DNA from: Luteimonas aestuarii
Lineage (GTDB): Bacteria > Pseudomonadota > Gammaproteobacteria > Xanthomonadales > Xanthomonadaceae
Direction: 5' to 3'
Assembly: GCF_004357985.1 (NCBI RefSeq)
Contig: NZ_SMTF01000008.1
Coordinates: 62,001-126,000 of the forward strand
Length of the DNA: 64,000 bases
Below are positions 23,774 through 34,307 of this stretch, in pieces. The first letter of the stretch is position 1; each line of letters begins with the position of its first letter. Under the pieces are notes generated by a model that was not told the DNA's origin, searched no databases, and was given only the letters and a program-made list of their open reading frames with translations. Position numbers and translations under genes: made by a program.

Positions 23774-25156
23774 TCAGCCCTCTGCTGTGTCGTTGTCGGC
23801 CCGCTTCCGCGCTGCCTGCCTGCGCGCACCTCGCAAGCGGTCCAGCTTGTCCTTGAGCTTGAGTTCCATGCCCCGCTCCACCGGCCGGTAATAGGTGCGT
23901 TCGCCCATGGCATCGGGAAAGCCGGTCTGGTCCAGCGCCACGCCACCGTCGGCGTCGTGGTCGTACTGGTAGCCTTTGGCGTAGCCGAGCTCCTTCATCA
24001 GCTTCGTCGGCGCGTTGCGCAGGTGCATGGGCACGTCCTGCGTGCCGTATTCGCGCACGTCGCGCTGCGCGGCCTTGAAGGCAACGTAGGCGGCGTTGGA
24101 TTTCGCGGTGCTGGCCAGGTAGATGACCAGTTGCGCCAGCGCCAGTTCGCCTTCGGGGCTGCCCAGGCGGTCATAGGTCTCCCAGGCATCGATGGCCATC
24201 GGCAAGGCGCGCGGGTCGGCAAGACCGATGTCTTCCACCGCCATGCGCGTCATCCGGCGTGCGAGGTACAGCGGGTCGCAGCCGCCGTCGAGCATGCGGC
24301 TGAACCAGTACAGCGCGGCGTCGGGATTGGAGCTACGTACCGACTTGTGCAAGGCCGAGATCTGGTCGTAGAACTGCTCTCCGCCCTTGTCGAAGCGGCG
24401 CGTGCGGTCGGCCAGCACCTGTTCCAGCGTGGCATCGGTGACGGCGCCGCCCTCGGCCGCCAGCTCCGATGCGATTTCGAGCAGCGTCAACCCCCGCCGG
24501 ACGTCGCCATCCGCCGCGACTGCGATCAGGTGCAGGTGTTGGTCCGACACCACCACGCCGCGACCGCCCAGTCCGCGCTCCCCGTCGTCCAGCGCGCGTC
24601 GAAGCGCGAGTTCGATGTCTTCAGGCGACACCGCTTCCATGACGTGCACGCGGCAGCGCGACAGCAGCGCCGAGTTCAACTCGAAAGAAGGATTCTCAGT
24701 GGTAGCGCCGACGAAGACGATGGTGCCGCGTTCGATATGCGGCAGGAATGCGTCCTGCTGCGCCTTGTTGAAGCGGTGCACTTCGTCGACGAACAGTACC
24801 GTGCGGCGACCGTCGACGAAGCGGTGCCCGGCTTCGGCCAGCACTTGCCGCACTTCGGGCAGGCCGGCCAGTACGGCGGAAATGGCGCGGAACTCGGCAT
24901 CGGCGTAATGCGCCAGCAGCAGGGCCAGCGTGGTCTTGCCGCAACCGGGCGGACCCCACAGCACCATCGAATGCACGTGTCCGGATTCGACCGACTGGCG
25001 CAGCGCCGAGCCAGGCGCAAGCAGGCGGCGTTGCCCCACCATGTCATCCAGCGTACGCGGCCGCATGCGCTCGGCCAGCGGGCGCAGCGCCGTGCGGTCG
25101 ACGTCCAGCAGGTCGTCGCTTGCGGTGTTCGGGGGCTGGCGGTTGGCCTTGGGCAC
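23774..25156 (-). CDS. rarA: replication-associated recombination protein RarA (MgsA)
   Basis: 460-residue AAA+ ATPase related to clamp loaders. Walker A GPPGCGKTTLALL, Walker B VLFVDEVHRFNK, sensor region TTENPSFELNSALLSRC and the C-terminal RarA-specific domain ending in a region with YDHDADGG are all visible. It acts at stalled replication forks. The length matches the family (about 450). It is downstream of a secreted protein gene and lolA in the ftsK-lolA-rarA order common in gammaproteobacteria. Confidence 0.95.
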   Translation of the reverse strand: MPKANRQPPNTASDDLLDVDRTALRPLAERMRPRTLDDMVGQRRLLAPGSALRQSVESGHVHSMVLWGPPGCGKTTLALLLAHYADAEFRAISAVLAGLPEVRQVLAEAGHRFVDGRRTVLFVDEVHRFNKAQQDAFLPHIERGTIVFVGATTENPSFELNSALLSRCRVHVMEAVSPEDIELALRRALDDGERGLGGRGVVVSDQHLHLIAVAADGDVRRGLTLLEIASELAAEGGAVTDATLEQVLADRTRRFDKGGEQFYDQISALHKSVRSSNPDAALYWFSRMLDGGCDPLYLARRMTRMAVEDIGLADPRALPMAIDAWETYDRLGSPEGELALAQLVIYLASTAKSNAAYVAFKAAQRDVREYGTQDVPMHLRNAPTKLMKELGYAKGYQYDHDADGGVALDQTGFPDAMGERTYYRPVERGMELKLKDKLDRLRGARRQAARKRADNDTAEG

Positions 25157-25239
25157 GCGTTGCCTTGCAGATGGGGTTCCGCGGACACGATAGCAAGCGC
25201 GTGTCGCAGGCGGTGCGATGGTGTTGCCGCTCGTCGGAC

Positions 25240-25917
25240 CTACTCGCTCGCGTCGCCGACGAGGCCCAGTTCGTAGTACACGCGCTGCCAGGTGGACCGG
25301 GCCGTGTCGTACAGCGACTCGATGCGGATCGGGGTCAGCCCGCGCAGGCCGAAGTCGACGATGCCGCTGGCATCGATGCGCAGGAAGCGGTGGCCGGCTT
25401 CGGCGGTGTCGATGCGGTCGAGTTGCAGGCGTGCGCCGCCGCCCTGCGTGCGGTCCAGTTCGGCGACCACCTGGTCGTCCAGTTGCCGCACCAGGGCCGC
25501 GTCGTTGGGAACCACGCGTTCAACATCGCCGACGCCACCCAGCACCAGCTCGGGATAGCCGGCATTGCCGAAACTGCCGTCGTAACGGGTGCGGTAACGG
25601 AAGCCGATCCAGTCGGGGTCGTCGCCCAGACGGAGGCGCCCTTCCCCGCTGACCACCCGGTCACGTTCGCTGGTCGATACCACGTCCACGACGTCGAGGC
25701 GGATGGAAATCGGTTCGTGCCCGGCGAATTGCTCACCCAGCGCGGCCACGACGACGGCGGCGACCGCGTTGTCCAGCGTTTCGTCGCCGCTACCGGCAGG
25801 CGCACGAGGCAGCTCAGCGGACGTTGCCCCGGCACTGGCGGCTAGGGCCAAGGCGAGCGTCCCCACCAACCAGGGGGTCAACGCGCGCTGCGCACCCGAT
25901 TTGCCTCGCAACGCCAT
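25240..25917 (-). CDS. hypothetical exported protein
   Basis: 225-residue protein with a Sec signal peptide (TLALALAASAGATSAE). The mature part alternates beta-like strands and has no cysteine pair, enzyme motif or repeat that I recognise. The ATG at 25917 is preceded by AGGGGAGGGGG. It lies between lolA and rarA on the same strand with short gaps, so it is probably part of that transcript and works in the periplasm. Confidence 0.65.
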   Translation of the reverse strand: MALRGKSGAQRALTPWLVGTLALALAASAGATSAELPRAPAGSGDETLDNAVAAVVVAALGEQFAGHEPISIRLDVVDVVSTSERDRVVSGEGRLRLGDDPDWIGFRYRTRYDGSFGNAGYPELVLGGVGDVERVVPNDAALVRQLDDQVVAELDRTQGGGARLQLDRIDTAEAGHRFLRIDASGIVDFGLRGLTPIRIESLYDTARSTWQRVYYELGLVGDASE

Positions 25918-25944
25918 CCCCCTCCCCTGCATGTCGCCGCTGAT

Positions 25945-26571
25945 TCAGCCCTCGCCGCCGATCACGTCCACGCCGGCAGGCGGGGTGAACGCGAAAGTGC
26001 CGCGGGCGAATGAAGGGTTGCGCTTCCAGCCGGTGAACACGATCTCGGTGCGCTGGCCCAGCGCGTCATGAATGTCCATGCGCGCCACGCCGTTGCCATC
26101 CAGGCCAATGCGGGCGGAATCAAACGCGGCATCCTGGCCCTGCTTCGGCTTCAGCACCACCCACTGCAGGCCGGCGGACTCGCCACCGTCCTCCACCACG
26201 TAGTCGCGGTCCAGTTTGCCCGGATCGATCAGGGCCGCCAGCGGGCTGTCCTGTTCGGCGGCGCCCTGCGGGCGACGCGTCACCTGCTCCATGTCGGGGT
26301 CGTAGACCCAGACCGTGTTGCCATCGGCAATGATCAGCTGAGGATACGGGCGCACGTATTCCCAACGGAACTGGCGCGGCGCGGACAGCGCAACCCGGCC
26401 GCTGGTGGTTTCCTTCACGCGGCCATTGCCGTCGAACACGCGCTGCGTGAACTGGCCGTCGAGCCCCTTGAGTCCTTGCGTGAAGCCATCCAGCCGGTCG
26501 CGCCCGTTGGCATGGGCAACGCTGGAGAACAGGACGGCGACGATGGCGAGCCAGTGGAGGGTGCGGATCAT
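25945..26571 (-). CDS. lolA: outer-membrane lipoprotein carrier protein LolA
   Basis: 208 residues. Signal peptide (LAIVAVLFSSVAHA), then the LolA half-barrel: LKGLDGQFTQRVFDGNGRVKE with the conserved Gly/Ala-lined strands, PRQFRWEYVRPYPQLIIADG and VWVYDPDMEQVTRR. It ferries lipoproteins from LolCDE across the periplasm to LolB. It follows ftsK by about 110 bp, the usual neighbour. Confidence 0.95.
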   Translation of the reverse strand: MIRTLHWLAIVAVLFSSVAHANGRDRLDGFTQGLKGLDGQFTQRVFDGNGRVKETTSGRVALSAPRQFRWEYVRPYPQLIIADGNTVWVYDPDMEQVTRRPQGAAEQDSPLAALIDPGKLDRDYVVEDGGESAGLQWVVLKPKQGQDAAFDSARIGLDGNGVARMDIHDALGQRTEIVFTGWKRNPSFARGTFAFTPPAGVDVIGGEG

Positions 26572-26681
26572 GGTGCGGATTCCTGTGGGTCGATGCGCGC
26601 AGTGTGCGAAGGCGAAACTGAATACGTGCCTTCACGGCCGGCTAGGGCCACGCCTATCGAAGCCTGCGTTAAGGCAGAACG

Positions 26682-29042
26682 CTATTTGGGCGGTGGCGGG
26701 GCCAGCACGCTGCGGTCGCCGTTGTGTTCGGGCGCGGACACGACGCCTGCCGCCTCCATCGCCTCGACGAGGCGCGCGGCGCGGTTGTAGCCGATCTTGA
26801 GCCGGCGCTGCACGCCGGAAATCGACGCGCGGCGCGATTCCGTGACGATCTTCACCGCCTCGTCGTACAGCGGGTCCGACTCATCGCCCGACGCAGCGGC
26901 CGCTTCGGGCAGGCCGGTCGCACCGATGCTGCTGCCGTCGTACATGGTCTGCGCTTCTTCCAGCACACCCTCGATGTAGTCCGGACCGCCGCCGCTGTGC
27001 TTGAGTTGTTCGACCACGCGATGCACTTCCTCGTCCGACACGAAGGCGCCGTGCACGCGCTCCGGCATCGCGGTGCCCGGCGGCAGGTACAACATGTCGC
27101 CGTGGCCCAGCAGCGTTTCAGCGCCGGACTGGTCGAGAATGGTGCGCGAGTCGATCTTGCTGGACACCTGGAACGCGATGCGGGTGGGGATGTTGGCCTT
27201 GATCAGGCCGGTGATGACATCGACCGAAGGCCGCTGCGTCGCGAGGATCAGGTGGATGCCCGCCGCACGTGCCTTCTGCGCAAGGCGCGCGATCAGCTCT
27301 TCGACCTTCTTGCCGACGATCATCATCATGTCGGCGAATTCGTCGATAAAGATGACGATGAACGGCAGCGTTTCCAGCGGCTGCGCCAGTTCGTCGGATT
27401 CCGGGTTCGGGCGGAACAGCGGATCCAGCAGTGGCTGGCCGGCGTCCTGCGCGTCTTTCACCTTCTTGTTGAAACCGGCCAGGTTGCGCACGCCGACCGC
27501 GCTCATCAGCTTGTAGCGGCGCTCCATCTCGGCCACGCACCAGCGCAGGCCGTTGGCGGCCTCCTTCATGTCGGTGACCACCGGCGCCAGCAGGTGCGGA
27601 ATGCCCTGGTAGACGCTGAGTTCCAGCATCTTCGGGTCGATCATCAACATCCGCAGGTCTTTCGGCGTGGCCTTGAACAACAGGCTGAGCACCATGGCAT
27701 TCACTGCGACCGACTTGCCCGAGCCGGTGGTACCAGCGACCAGCAGGTGCGGCATGCGCGCCAGGTCCGCCACCACGGATTGCCCGCTGATGCCCTTGCC
27801 CAAAGCCAGCGTCAGTGGGCTGCCGGACTTGTCGTACTCCTTCGAGCGCAGCAGCTCGCTGAGATAGATCATCTCGCGGGTGACATTCGGGATCTCGATG
27901 CCGATCACCGACTTGCCGGGGATCACGTCCACCACACGTACGGACTTCACCGACAGGCCGCGTGCGATGTCCTTGTCCAGCGAGCTGATCTGGCTGACCT
28001 TCACCCCCGGCGCCGGTTCCATCTCGAAGCGCGTGATCACCGGGCCCGGCTGTGCTTCCTTGACCTCCACGTCGATGCGGAAGTCCTTGAGCTTGAACTC
28101 GATCTGCCGCGACAGCGTCTCCAGCGTCTCCTCGTCGTAGCCCTTTGGCTGCGGCTTGGGGTCGTCCAGCAGCGACAGTGGCGGCAGGCCCGAGGCATCG
28201 CCGCCAGTGCCGTGGAACAACGGGATCTGCTGCTCGCGCTTCGCGCGGTCGCTCTTCTCGACCACGGGCGTGGCCGGCGGCTCGATCCTGACCTTCTCCC
28301 GTTTGGCGCGCAGCTCGGTGTCGACCTTGCGGATCTCCTGGCGCTCCTCGCGATGCTGGCGCGCCTCGCGCCAGTCCGAGGCCTGCTTGCTGCTGCGCCG
28401 GAACAGCTCGGGCAGCTTCAGCGCCCATCCGCCGATGCGATCCATCACCGCCAGCCACGAGAGTCCGGTCGCCAGCGTCACCGAGACCAGCAGCAAGGCG
28501 ATCAGGAACAGGTTGCCCCCCACCCCGCCGAAGCCGCTGTACAGCGCATTGCCGATCAAACGACCAAGTATGCCGCCGCCCCCGGCCGACAGGTTCTCGA
28601 CCGCAGGCAGGCGCAGGTACAGCAGGCCGGTCGCGGCGACCAGGAACCCCACGATGCCCACCAGCCGCAGCGCCGGCCCCAGGTCGACGTTGCCATCGCC
28701 GTCGACATCCATGCCGAACAGCGCGATCCATGCGATCGCGCCGAGCATGATCGGCAGCAGGTAGGCCACGTAGCCGGTCAGGTACAGCAGCACGTCGGCC
28801 AACCATGCGCCGACGGTGCCGCCGGCGTTCTGCAGCGGCGCCGCCACGCTGCCCGCGCTGGACCAGCCGGGATCGTCCGGCGAATAGGTCGCCAGGCAGA
28901 CCAACAGGTACAGCAGGAACGGCGCGATCAGGATCAGCGCGATGTCGCGGAACAGGCGCTGGCGGCGTGGATTGGGCGCGGCAACGGTCTCGTCCGCTAC
29001 TGCGCGCCGGCGTTTGCTACGGTCCGTAGTCGCTCGTGCCAC
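26682..29042 (-). CDS. ftsK: DNA translocase FtsK
   Basis: 786-residue septal DNA pump. Four membrane helices at the N-terminus, a short charged linker (about residues 210-290), the motor with Walker [15 protein letters not shown] and Walker [14 protein letters not shown], and the C-terminal gamma winged-helix domain ([23 protein letters not shown]) that reads KOPS and activates XerD at dif. The gene lies only about 4.7 kb from the dif site it acts on. Confidence 0.97.
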   Translation of the reverse strand: MARATTDRSKRRRAVADETVAAPNPRRQRLFRDIALILIAPFLLYLLVCLATYSPDDPGWSSAGSVAAPLQNAGGTVGAWLADVLLYLTGYVAYLLPIMLGAIAWIALFGMDVDGDGNVDLGPALRLVGIVGFLVAATGLLYLRLPAVENLSAGGGGILGRLIGNALYSGFGGVGGNLFLIALLLVSVTLATGLSWLAVMDRIGGWALKLPELFRRSSKQASDWREARQHREERQEIRKVDTELRAKREKVRIEPPATPVVEKSDRAKREQQIPLFHGTGGDASGLPPLSLLDDPKPQPKGYDEETLETLSRQIEFKLKDFRIDVEVKEAQPGPVITRFEMEPAPGVKVSQISSLDKDIARGLSVKSVRVVDVIPGKSVIGIEIPNVTREMIYLSELLRSKEYDKSGSPLTLALGKGISGQSVVADLARMPHLLVAGTTGSGKSVAVNAMVLSLLFKATPKDLRMLMIDPKMLELSVYQGIPHLLAPVVTDMKEAANGLRWCVAEMERRYKLMSAVGVRNLAGFNKKVKDAQDAGQPLLDPLFRPNPESDELAQPLETLPFIVIFIDEFADMMMIVGKKVEELIARLAQKARAAGIHLILATQRPSVDVITGLIKANIPTRIAFQVSSKIDSRTILDQSGAETLLGHGDMLYLPPGTAMPERVHGAFVSDEEVHRVVEQLKHSGGGPDYIEGVLEEAQTMYDGSSIGATGLPEAAAASGDESDPLYDEAVKIVTESRRASISGVQRRLKIGYNRAARLVEAMEAAGVVSAPEHNGDRSVLAPPPPK

Positions 29043-29088
29043 CGTGATACATCGCCTTAGGAAGTCGATCCAATCGATTGATCTTACG

Positions 29089-30156
29089 TCAAAGTTTCAT
29101 GGATTGCAGCGCCGGATGCACCAGCTTGCCACCTTCCACGTTGATCCCGCGCACCAGCGCCTGGTTGTCGCGCCAGTCGCCTGACGCCAGCTTGTTCACC
29201 CAGGGCAGGATGGCCGCGCAGATGGCTTGCGACGACGTCTGCGGCACCGCGCCGGGCATGTTGGTCACGCAGAAGTGGATCACGCCTTCCTCGGTGTAGG
29301 TCGGCTCCTTCCAGGTCGTCGGGCGCGAGGTCTCGAAGCAGCCGCCCTGGTCGATGGAGATGTCGACCAGCACGCTGCCGTCCTCCATGTCTTCCATCAT
29401 CTGGCGCGTCACCACGTGCGGGGCGACCGCACCGGTCACCAGCACCGCGCCGATCACCAGGTCGGCCTTCGCCACTTCGCGTGCCACGACGTCGTCGTAG
29501 GGGTACAGCGCGGTGACGTTGTTGCCCAGCCGCATCATTTCCTCCATGCGGTCCTGGCGCTTCTCGAACACGACCACGTTGGAACCACCCGCCGCGGCCA
29601 GCGCCGCGGAAGCGCCACCGGCCTGTCCGGCACCGAACACCACCACCTTGCCGCGCTCGGTCGACGGCAGCCCGCCCAGCAGCTTGCCCTTCCCGCCCAT
29701 CGGCTGGTGCAGGTAGTGCGTGCCGACCTGCACCGCGATCTTGCCGGCGATCACCGACATCGGCGCCAGCAGCGGCAACTCGCCGTTGTCCAGTTCCACC
29801 GTCTCGAACGCGACGCCGGTCAGGCCGATGTCGAGCAGGCGGCGGGTGAGGTCCGGCAGCGGCGCCAGGTGCAGGTAGCAGAACAGCAGGTGGTCCTTGC
29901 GCAGCAGCGCCAGGTCGCCATCGATCGGCTCCTTGACCTTCACGATCAGCTCGCCCTTCTCGTACAGCGCGCCGGCATCGGGGGCGATCTTGACGCCCAG
30001 CTTGGCGTAATCGCCATCGGCGAAACCGGACTTCACGCCTGCGTCGCGCTCGATCCACACCTCGTGGCCGCGCTTGACCAGGTCGCCTGCCGCTGCCGGC
30101 ACCAGGGCCACGCGGCCTTCGAGGGTCTTGGTTTCCTTGGGTACGCCGATACGCAT
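29089..30156 (-). CDS. ald: alanine dehydrogenase
   Basis: 355-residue NAD-dependent enzyme interconverting L-alanine and pyruvate plus ammonia. The N-terminus [18 protein letters not shown], active-site lysine region and substrate histidine context ([13 protein letters not shown]), and the Rossmann nucleotide site [14 protein letters not shown] are visible, with the family length slightly short of the usual 370. It is divergent from trxB across about 240 bp. Confidence 0.95.
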   Translation of the reverse strand: MRIGVPKETKTLEGRVALVPAAAGDLVKRGHEVWIERDAGVKSGFADGDYAKLGVKIAPDAGALYEKGELIVKVKEPIDGDLALLRKDHLLFCYLHLAPLPDLTRRLLDIGLTGVAFETVELDNGELPLLAPMSVIAGKIAVQVGTHYLHQPMGGKGKLLGGLPSTERGKVVVFGAGQAGGASAALAAAGGSNVVVFEKRQDRMEEMMRLGNNVTALYPYDDVVAREVAKADLVIGAVLVTGAVAPHVVTRQMMEDMEDGSVLVDISIDQGGCFETSRPTTWKEPTYTEEGVIHFCVTNMPGAVPQTSSQAICAAILPWVNKLASGDWRDNQALVRGINVEGGKLVHPALQSMKL

Positions 30157-30176
30157 CAGTGACTCTCCGGTTCAAC

Positions 30177-30194
30177 GCATCCCGCGCGGGATGC
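30177..30194. promoter_or_regulatory. 18-bp perfect palindrome between ald and trxB
   Basis: GCATCCCGCGCGGGATGC is a perfect palindrome 20 bp upstream of the ald start codon, in the divergent ald/trxB gap. It could be an operator or part of a leader hairpin; no regulator is identifiable. Confidence 0.35.
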
Positions 30195-30211
30195 ACAAAG
30201 TCCAGTCGTGA

Positions 30212-31348
<1,137 letters not shown>

Positions 31349-31363
31349 GTTCGGTCGACGCCG

Positions 31364-32488
31364 ATGCCCACCCTGCGCGTCATCGACGCGCTGTCGGAGA
31401 TTCCCGCCAGCCAGTGGGACACGCTGCACGATGGCACCCATCCGTTCGTGTCGCATGCGTTCCTGCATGGGCTGGAGGCGCACGGCTGCCTGCGCCCGGA
31501 CTGGGGCTGGACGCCGCGCCACGTGACGCTGTGGGAGGGCGGAACGCTGGTTGCCGCCGCACCGAATTACGTCAAGCGCAATTCGCACGGCGAGTTCGTG
31601 TTCGACCATGCCTGGGCGCACGCGTACGCGCAGCACGGCATGGACTACTTCCCGAAGCTGCTGTGCGCGGTGCCCTACTCGCCGGTCACCGGCCCGCGCC
31701 TGCTGGCAAGGGATCCGGCCTCGCGACAATTCCTGCTGGAGGCGCTCGCGGCGACGGCCGCAGCGGACGGCGCGTCTTCCGTGCATGTCAATTTCCACCG
31801 CGAAGGCGAGGACGATGCATTCGACGAGGCCTGGCTGCGCCGGATCGACGTGCAGTACCACTGGCGCAACACCGCCGGCTGGACCGCGTTCGATGACTTC
31901 CTCGCGGCCATGGACCACAAGCACCGCAAGAACATCCGCCAGGAGCGACGCAAGGTAGCCGAAGCCGGCGTGCGTTTCCGTGTGGTGCATGGCGACGAAG
32001 CCAGCAAGGGCGACATCGCGGCGATGCATGGTTTCTACCTGCAGACCTTCGCAGAGTACGGCAACTCTCCGGCACTGACGCTTGCATTTCTGCAGCACCT
32101 GGCAAGGACCACGCCGCGCAACCTCGTGCTGGTGTTCGCCGAACACGGCGGCCAGCAGATCGCCGGCGCACTCTGCCTGCGCGGCGGCGACACGCTGTAC
32201 GGCCGGTACTGGGGCAGCCATGCCACGCTGCCCGGCCTGCACTTCGAGACCTGCTACTACCAGGGTATCGAGTACTGCCTGCGCGAGGGGCTACGTGCGT
32301 TCGAACCGGGCGCGCAGGGCGAGCACAAGATCGCGCGCGGGTTCCTGCCGACACTGGTGCGCAGCCGCCACTGGATCGCGCACCCGGGGTTCCGCGAGGC
32401 GTTGCGCGCATGGTGTGGCGACGAGTCCGAGTCCGTGCGCCGATACGCGGGATTGCTTACGGCGCGCTCGCCATTCCGGAAGCCCTGA
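31364..32488 (+). CDS. FemAB/GNAT-like acyltransferase family protein
   Basis: 374-residue protein of the PF04339 family, annotated as peptidoglycan-recognition or N-acetyltransferase proteins with a tandem GNAT fold. Typical segments are VSHAFLHGLEAHGCL, the region KHRKNIRQERRKV and AFEPGAQGEHKIARGFLP near the C-terminus. The substrate is unknown. It begins 16 bp after trxB and is followed by aat, so it may share a transcript with trxB. Confidence 0.85.
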   Translation: MPTLRVIDALSEIPASQWDTLHDGTHPFVSHAFLHGLEAHGCLRPDWGWTPRHVTLWEGGTLVAAAPNYVKRNSHGEFVFDHAWAHAYAQHGMDYFPKLLCAVPYSPVTGPRLLARDPASRQFLLEALAATAAADGASSVHVNFHREGEDDAFDEAWLRRIDVQYHWRNTAGWTAFDDFLAAMDHKHRKNIRQERRKVAEAGVRFRVVHGDEASKGDIAAMHGFYLQTFAEYGNSPALTLAFLQHLARTTPRNLVLVFAEHGGQQIAGALCLRGGDTLYGRYWGSHATLPGLHFETCYYQGIEYCLREGLRAFEPGAQGEHKIARGFLPTLVRSRHWIAHPGFREALRAWCGDESESVRRYAGLLTARSPFRKP

Positions 32489-32565
32489 CGGGAGCCGAGC
32501 CTCCGTGAGGCACGGCGCGGCGCCGGCGTGTCGCCGCCGGGGCCCGGCTCGGACACAATGCCGGC

Positions 32566-33300
32566 GTGAGCCTCCACCTGCCGCGATTGCCGTCGGACCC
32601 GTCCGCGCCCTTCCCCGCCCCGGCCTCCGCGCTGCGCCGGCCGGACGGGTTGCTGGCCTTCGGCGGCGACCTGTCGCCGGAGCGACTGCTCAACGCCTAT
32701 CGCCACGGGGTCTTCCCATGGTTTTCCGAGGGGCAGCCGATCCTGTGGTGGTGCCCGGACCCGCGCATGGTGTTCCGCACCGATGGCGTGCGGCTGTCGT
32801 CGCGGTTCCGTCGCAGCCTGCGGACGTCGCCATGGACGATCCGGGCCGATACCGCCTTCGATGCGGTGGTGGCCGCCTGCGCTTCGATGCCGCGGAACGG
32901 GCAGGACGGCACCTGGATCACGCCGGACATGCAAGCCGCCTATGGGCGCATGCACCGGCTGGGGCATGCGCACAGCGTGGAAGTGTTCGACGGGACAAGG
33001 CTCGTCGGCGGCATCTATGGCGTCGCGATTGGCCGGGTGTTCTTCGGCGAGAGCATGTTCAGTGCCGCATCGGGTGGATCGAAGGTAGCGCTGGCGGCCC
33101 TCGCCCGCCGTCTGTCGGCATGGGGATGGCCGCTACTGGACGCGCAGGTGGACAATGCGCACCTGCGCAGCCTCGGCGCCCGGTCGATGCCCCGCACGGA
33201 GTTCCTGGCCGCCATCGCCGGGCTGGTCGATGCGCCGGGTGCACCGGGCGGGTGGACCGAGGCGTTCGCCGGCATGTCCGCAGCCGAACTCGCCTGTTAA
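32566..33300 (+). CDS. aat: leucyl/phenylalanyl-tRNA--protein transferase
   Basis: 244-residue N-end rule enzyme that adds Leu or Phe to proteins with N-terminal Arg or Lys so that ClpS/ClpA degrade them. FGGDLSPERLLNAYRHGVFPWF, ILWWCPDPRMV and GGIYGVAIGRVFFGESMFS are diagnostic. The start is a GTG at 32566. A CACAAT -10-like hexamer at 32554-32559 would place transcription start at the GTG, so the mRNA may be leaderless. clpA and clpS, its functional partners, are 1-4 kb downstream. Confidence 0.95.
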   Translation: MSLHLPRLPSDPSAPFPAPASALRRPDGLLAFGGDLSPERLLNAYRHGVFPWFSEGQPILWWCPDPRMVFRTDGVRLSSRFRRSLRTSPWTIRADTAFDAVVAACASMPRNGQDGTWITPDMQAAYGRMHRLGHAHSVEVFDGTRLVGGIYGVAIGRVFFGESMFSAASGGSKVALAALARRLSAWGWPLLDAQVDNAHLRSLGARSMPRTEFLAAIAGLVDAPGAPGGWTEAFAGMSAAELAC

Positions 33301-33308
33301 CGGAACTT

Positions 33309-33337
33309 TTGCATCAAAACGGGTCGCGTGACACAAT
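33309..33337 (+). promoter_or_regulatory. sigma-70 promoter for infA
   Basis: -35 TTGCAT (33309-33314), 17-bp spacer, -10 CACAAT (33332-33337), about 60 bp upstream of the infA start. The GACACAATG box recurs before aat and before the gene at 37077. Confidence 0.6.
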
Positions 33338-33396
33338 GGTGCGCTTACCTGCGGCCTCGTCCGCCGGGTACCCCTATCCCCAGAGTTACAGGACGC

Positions 33397-33615
33397 ATGG
33401 CGAAAGACGACGTCATCGAATTCGAAGGCACGATCTCCGAGACCCTCCCGAACACCATGTTCCGGGTCAAGCTGGAGAACGGCCACGAAATCATTGCCCA
33501 CATTTCCGGACGCATGCGGAAGAACTACATCCGCATCCTCACTGGCGACCGGGTCAAGGTGGAAATGACCCCGTACGACCTGACCAAGGGTCGCATCACC
33601 TACCGAATGAAGTAG
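33397..33615 (+). CDS. infA: translation initiation factor IF-1
   Basis: 72-residue OB-fold protein, full length: [19 protein letters not shown], then [20 protein letters not shown] and the C-terminal [12 protein letters not shown]. It binds the 30S A site during initiation. The ATG at 33397 gives the universal N-terminus; the frame extends upstream without reason. A terminator follows at 33656. Confidence 0.98.
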   Translation: MAKDDVIEFEGTISETLPNTMFRVKLENGHEIIAHISGRMRKNYIRILTGDRVKVEMTPYDLTKGRITYRMK

Positions 33616-33655
33616 CCTGCAACCGCTGCGCAAGCATGCAGCATGTGTCGACACG

Positions 33656-33678
33656 AAAGGCAGCCATGGGCTGCCTTT
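33656..33678 (+). terminator. intrinsic terminator after infA
   Basis: Perfect 10-bp stem AAAGGCAGCC / GGCTGCCTTT with a 3-nt loop, 41 bp after the infA stop, with three U residues at the end of the stem. Confidence 0.8.
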
Positions 33679-33860
33679 CTGCATTACGCGATTACCCGCC
33701 GAACGATTGCTTGGGCGCTGGATGCACGAGTCGCTTGGATGGTTGCACTGGTCGGAGCAATTGGCCATCGGTCATGGCGCCTTCCGCCAGATTCGCGGAC
33801 GGCGGCGTGGTCCTATCGTCCGCTTGCCCGCTCCGGGCGATACGTACGAGACCTGCCGCC

Positions 33861-34232
33861 ATGAAACATGCCGCCTTCCCCTTCCTGTTGTCGTCCGTTG
33901 CCCTGCTTGGCACGGCCAGTGGCGTCCACGCCGCATCGCGCGATGCCGTGGATCGCTGCATCGACCTGGCGCCCGCGCACCAGATCGTGCGCAGCGGCGA
34001 CAGCCAGCACTTCCTGGTCAAGACCGGCGACGAGCACTACAAGGTCGCGTTCCAGCGGAGCTGCGGCTCTTTGCCCACGGCATCGCGCGTCACCATCCGT
34101 GCGGAGGGGCGCGAAGGACGTTTGTGCCCGGGCGCCGGCGTAGTCGAGACGCCGCGCGAAACGTGTGCGGTCGGAGAAGTGAGCCGGATCGCCCCGGAGG
34201 ATTTCAGCCGGCAACAGCGCCGTCGTCGCTGA
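33861..34232 (+). CDS. small exported protein, possibly DUF6491-like
   Basis: 123 residues. Signal peptide (FPFLLSSVALLGTASGVHA), then a beta-rich domain with RSGDSQHFLVKTGDEHYKVAF, QRSCGSL and RLCPGAGV, suggesting a disulfide. It resembles short periplasmic DUF6491-type proteins, an uncertain match. The tail is very basic (RQQRRRR). It stands alone between infA and clpA, which it converges with. Confidence 0.6.
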   Translation: MKHAAFPFLLSSVALLGTASGVHAASRDAVDRCIDLAPAHQIVRSGDSQHFLVKTGDEHYKVAFQRSCGSLPTASRVTIRAEGREGRLCPGAGVVETPRETCAVGEVSRIAPEDFSRQQRRRR

Positions 34233-34307
34233 GCGCAGCCTGCGGCAAGGATTACAACATTGATCGCGGGGGCACGACCATCGTCGTCGCGCCCCCGCAG
34301 GACGAGA

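Noticed and set aside
26724-29060. 778-codon open frame opposite ftsK
   Set aside because: His/Arg/Gln-rich shadow of ftsK with no ribosome site or family.
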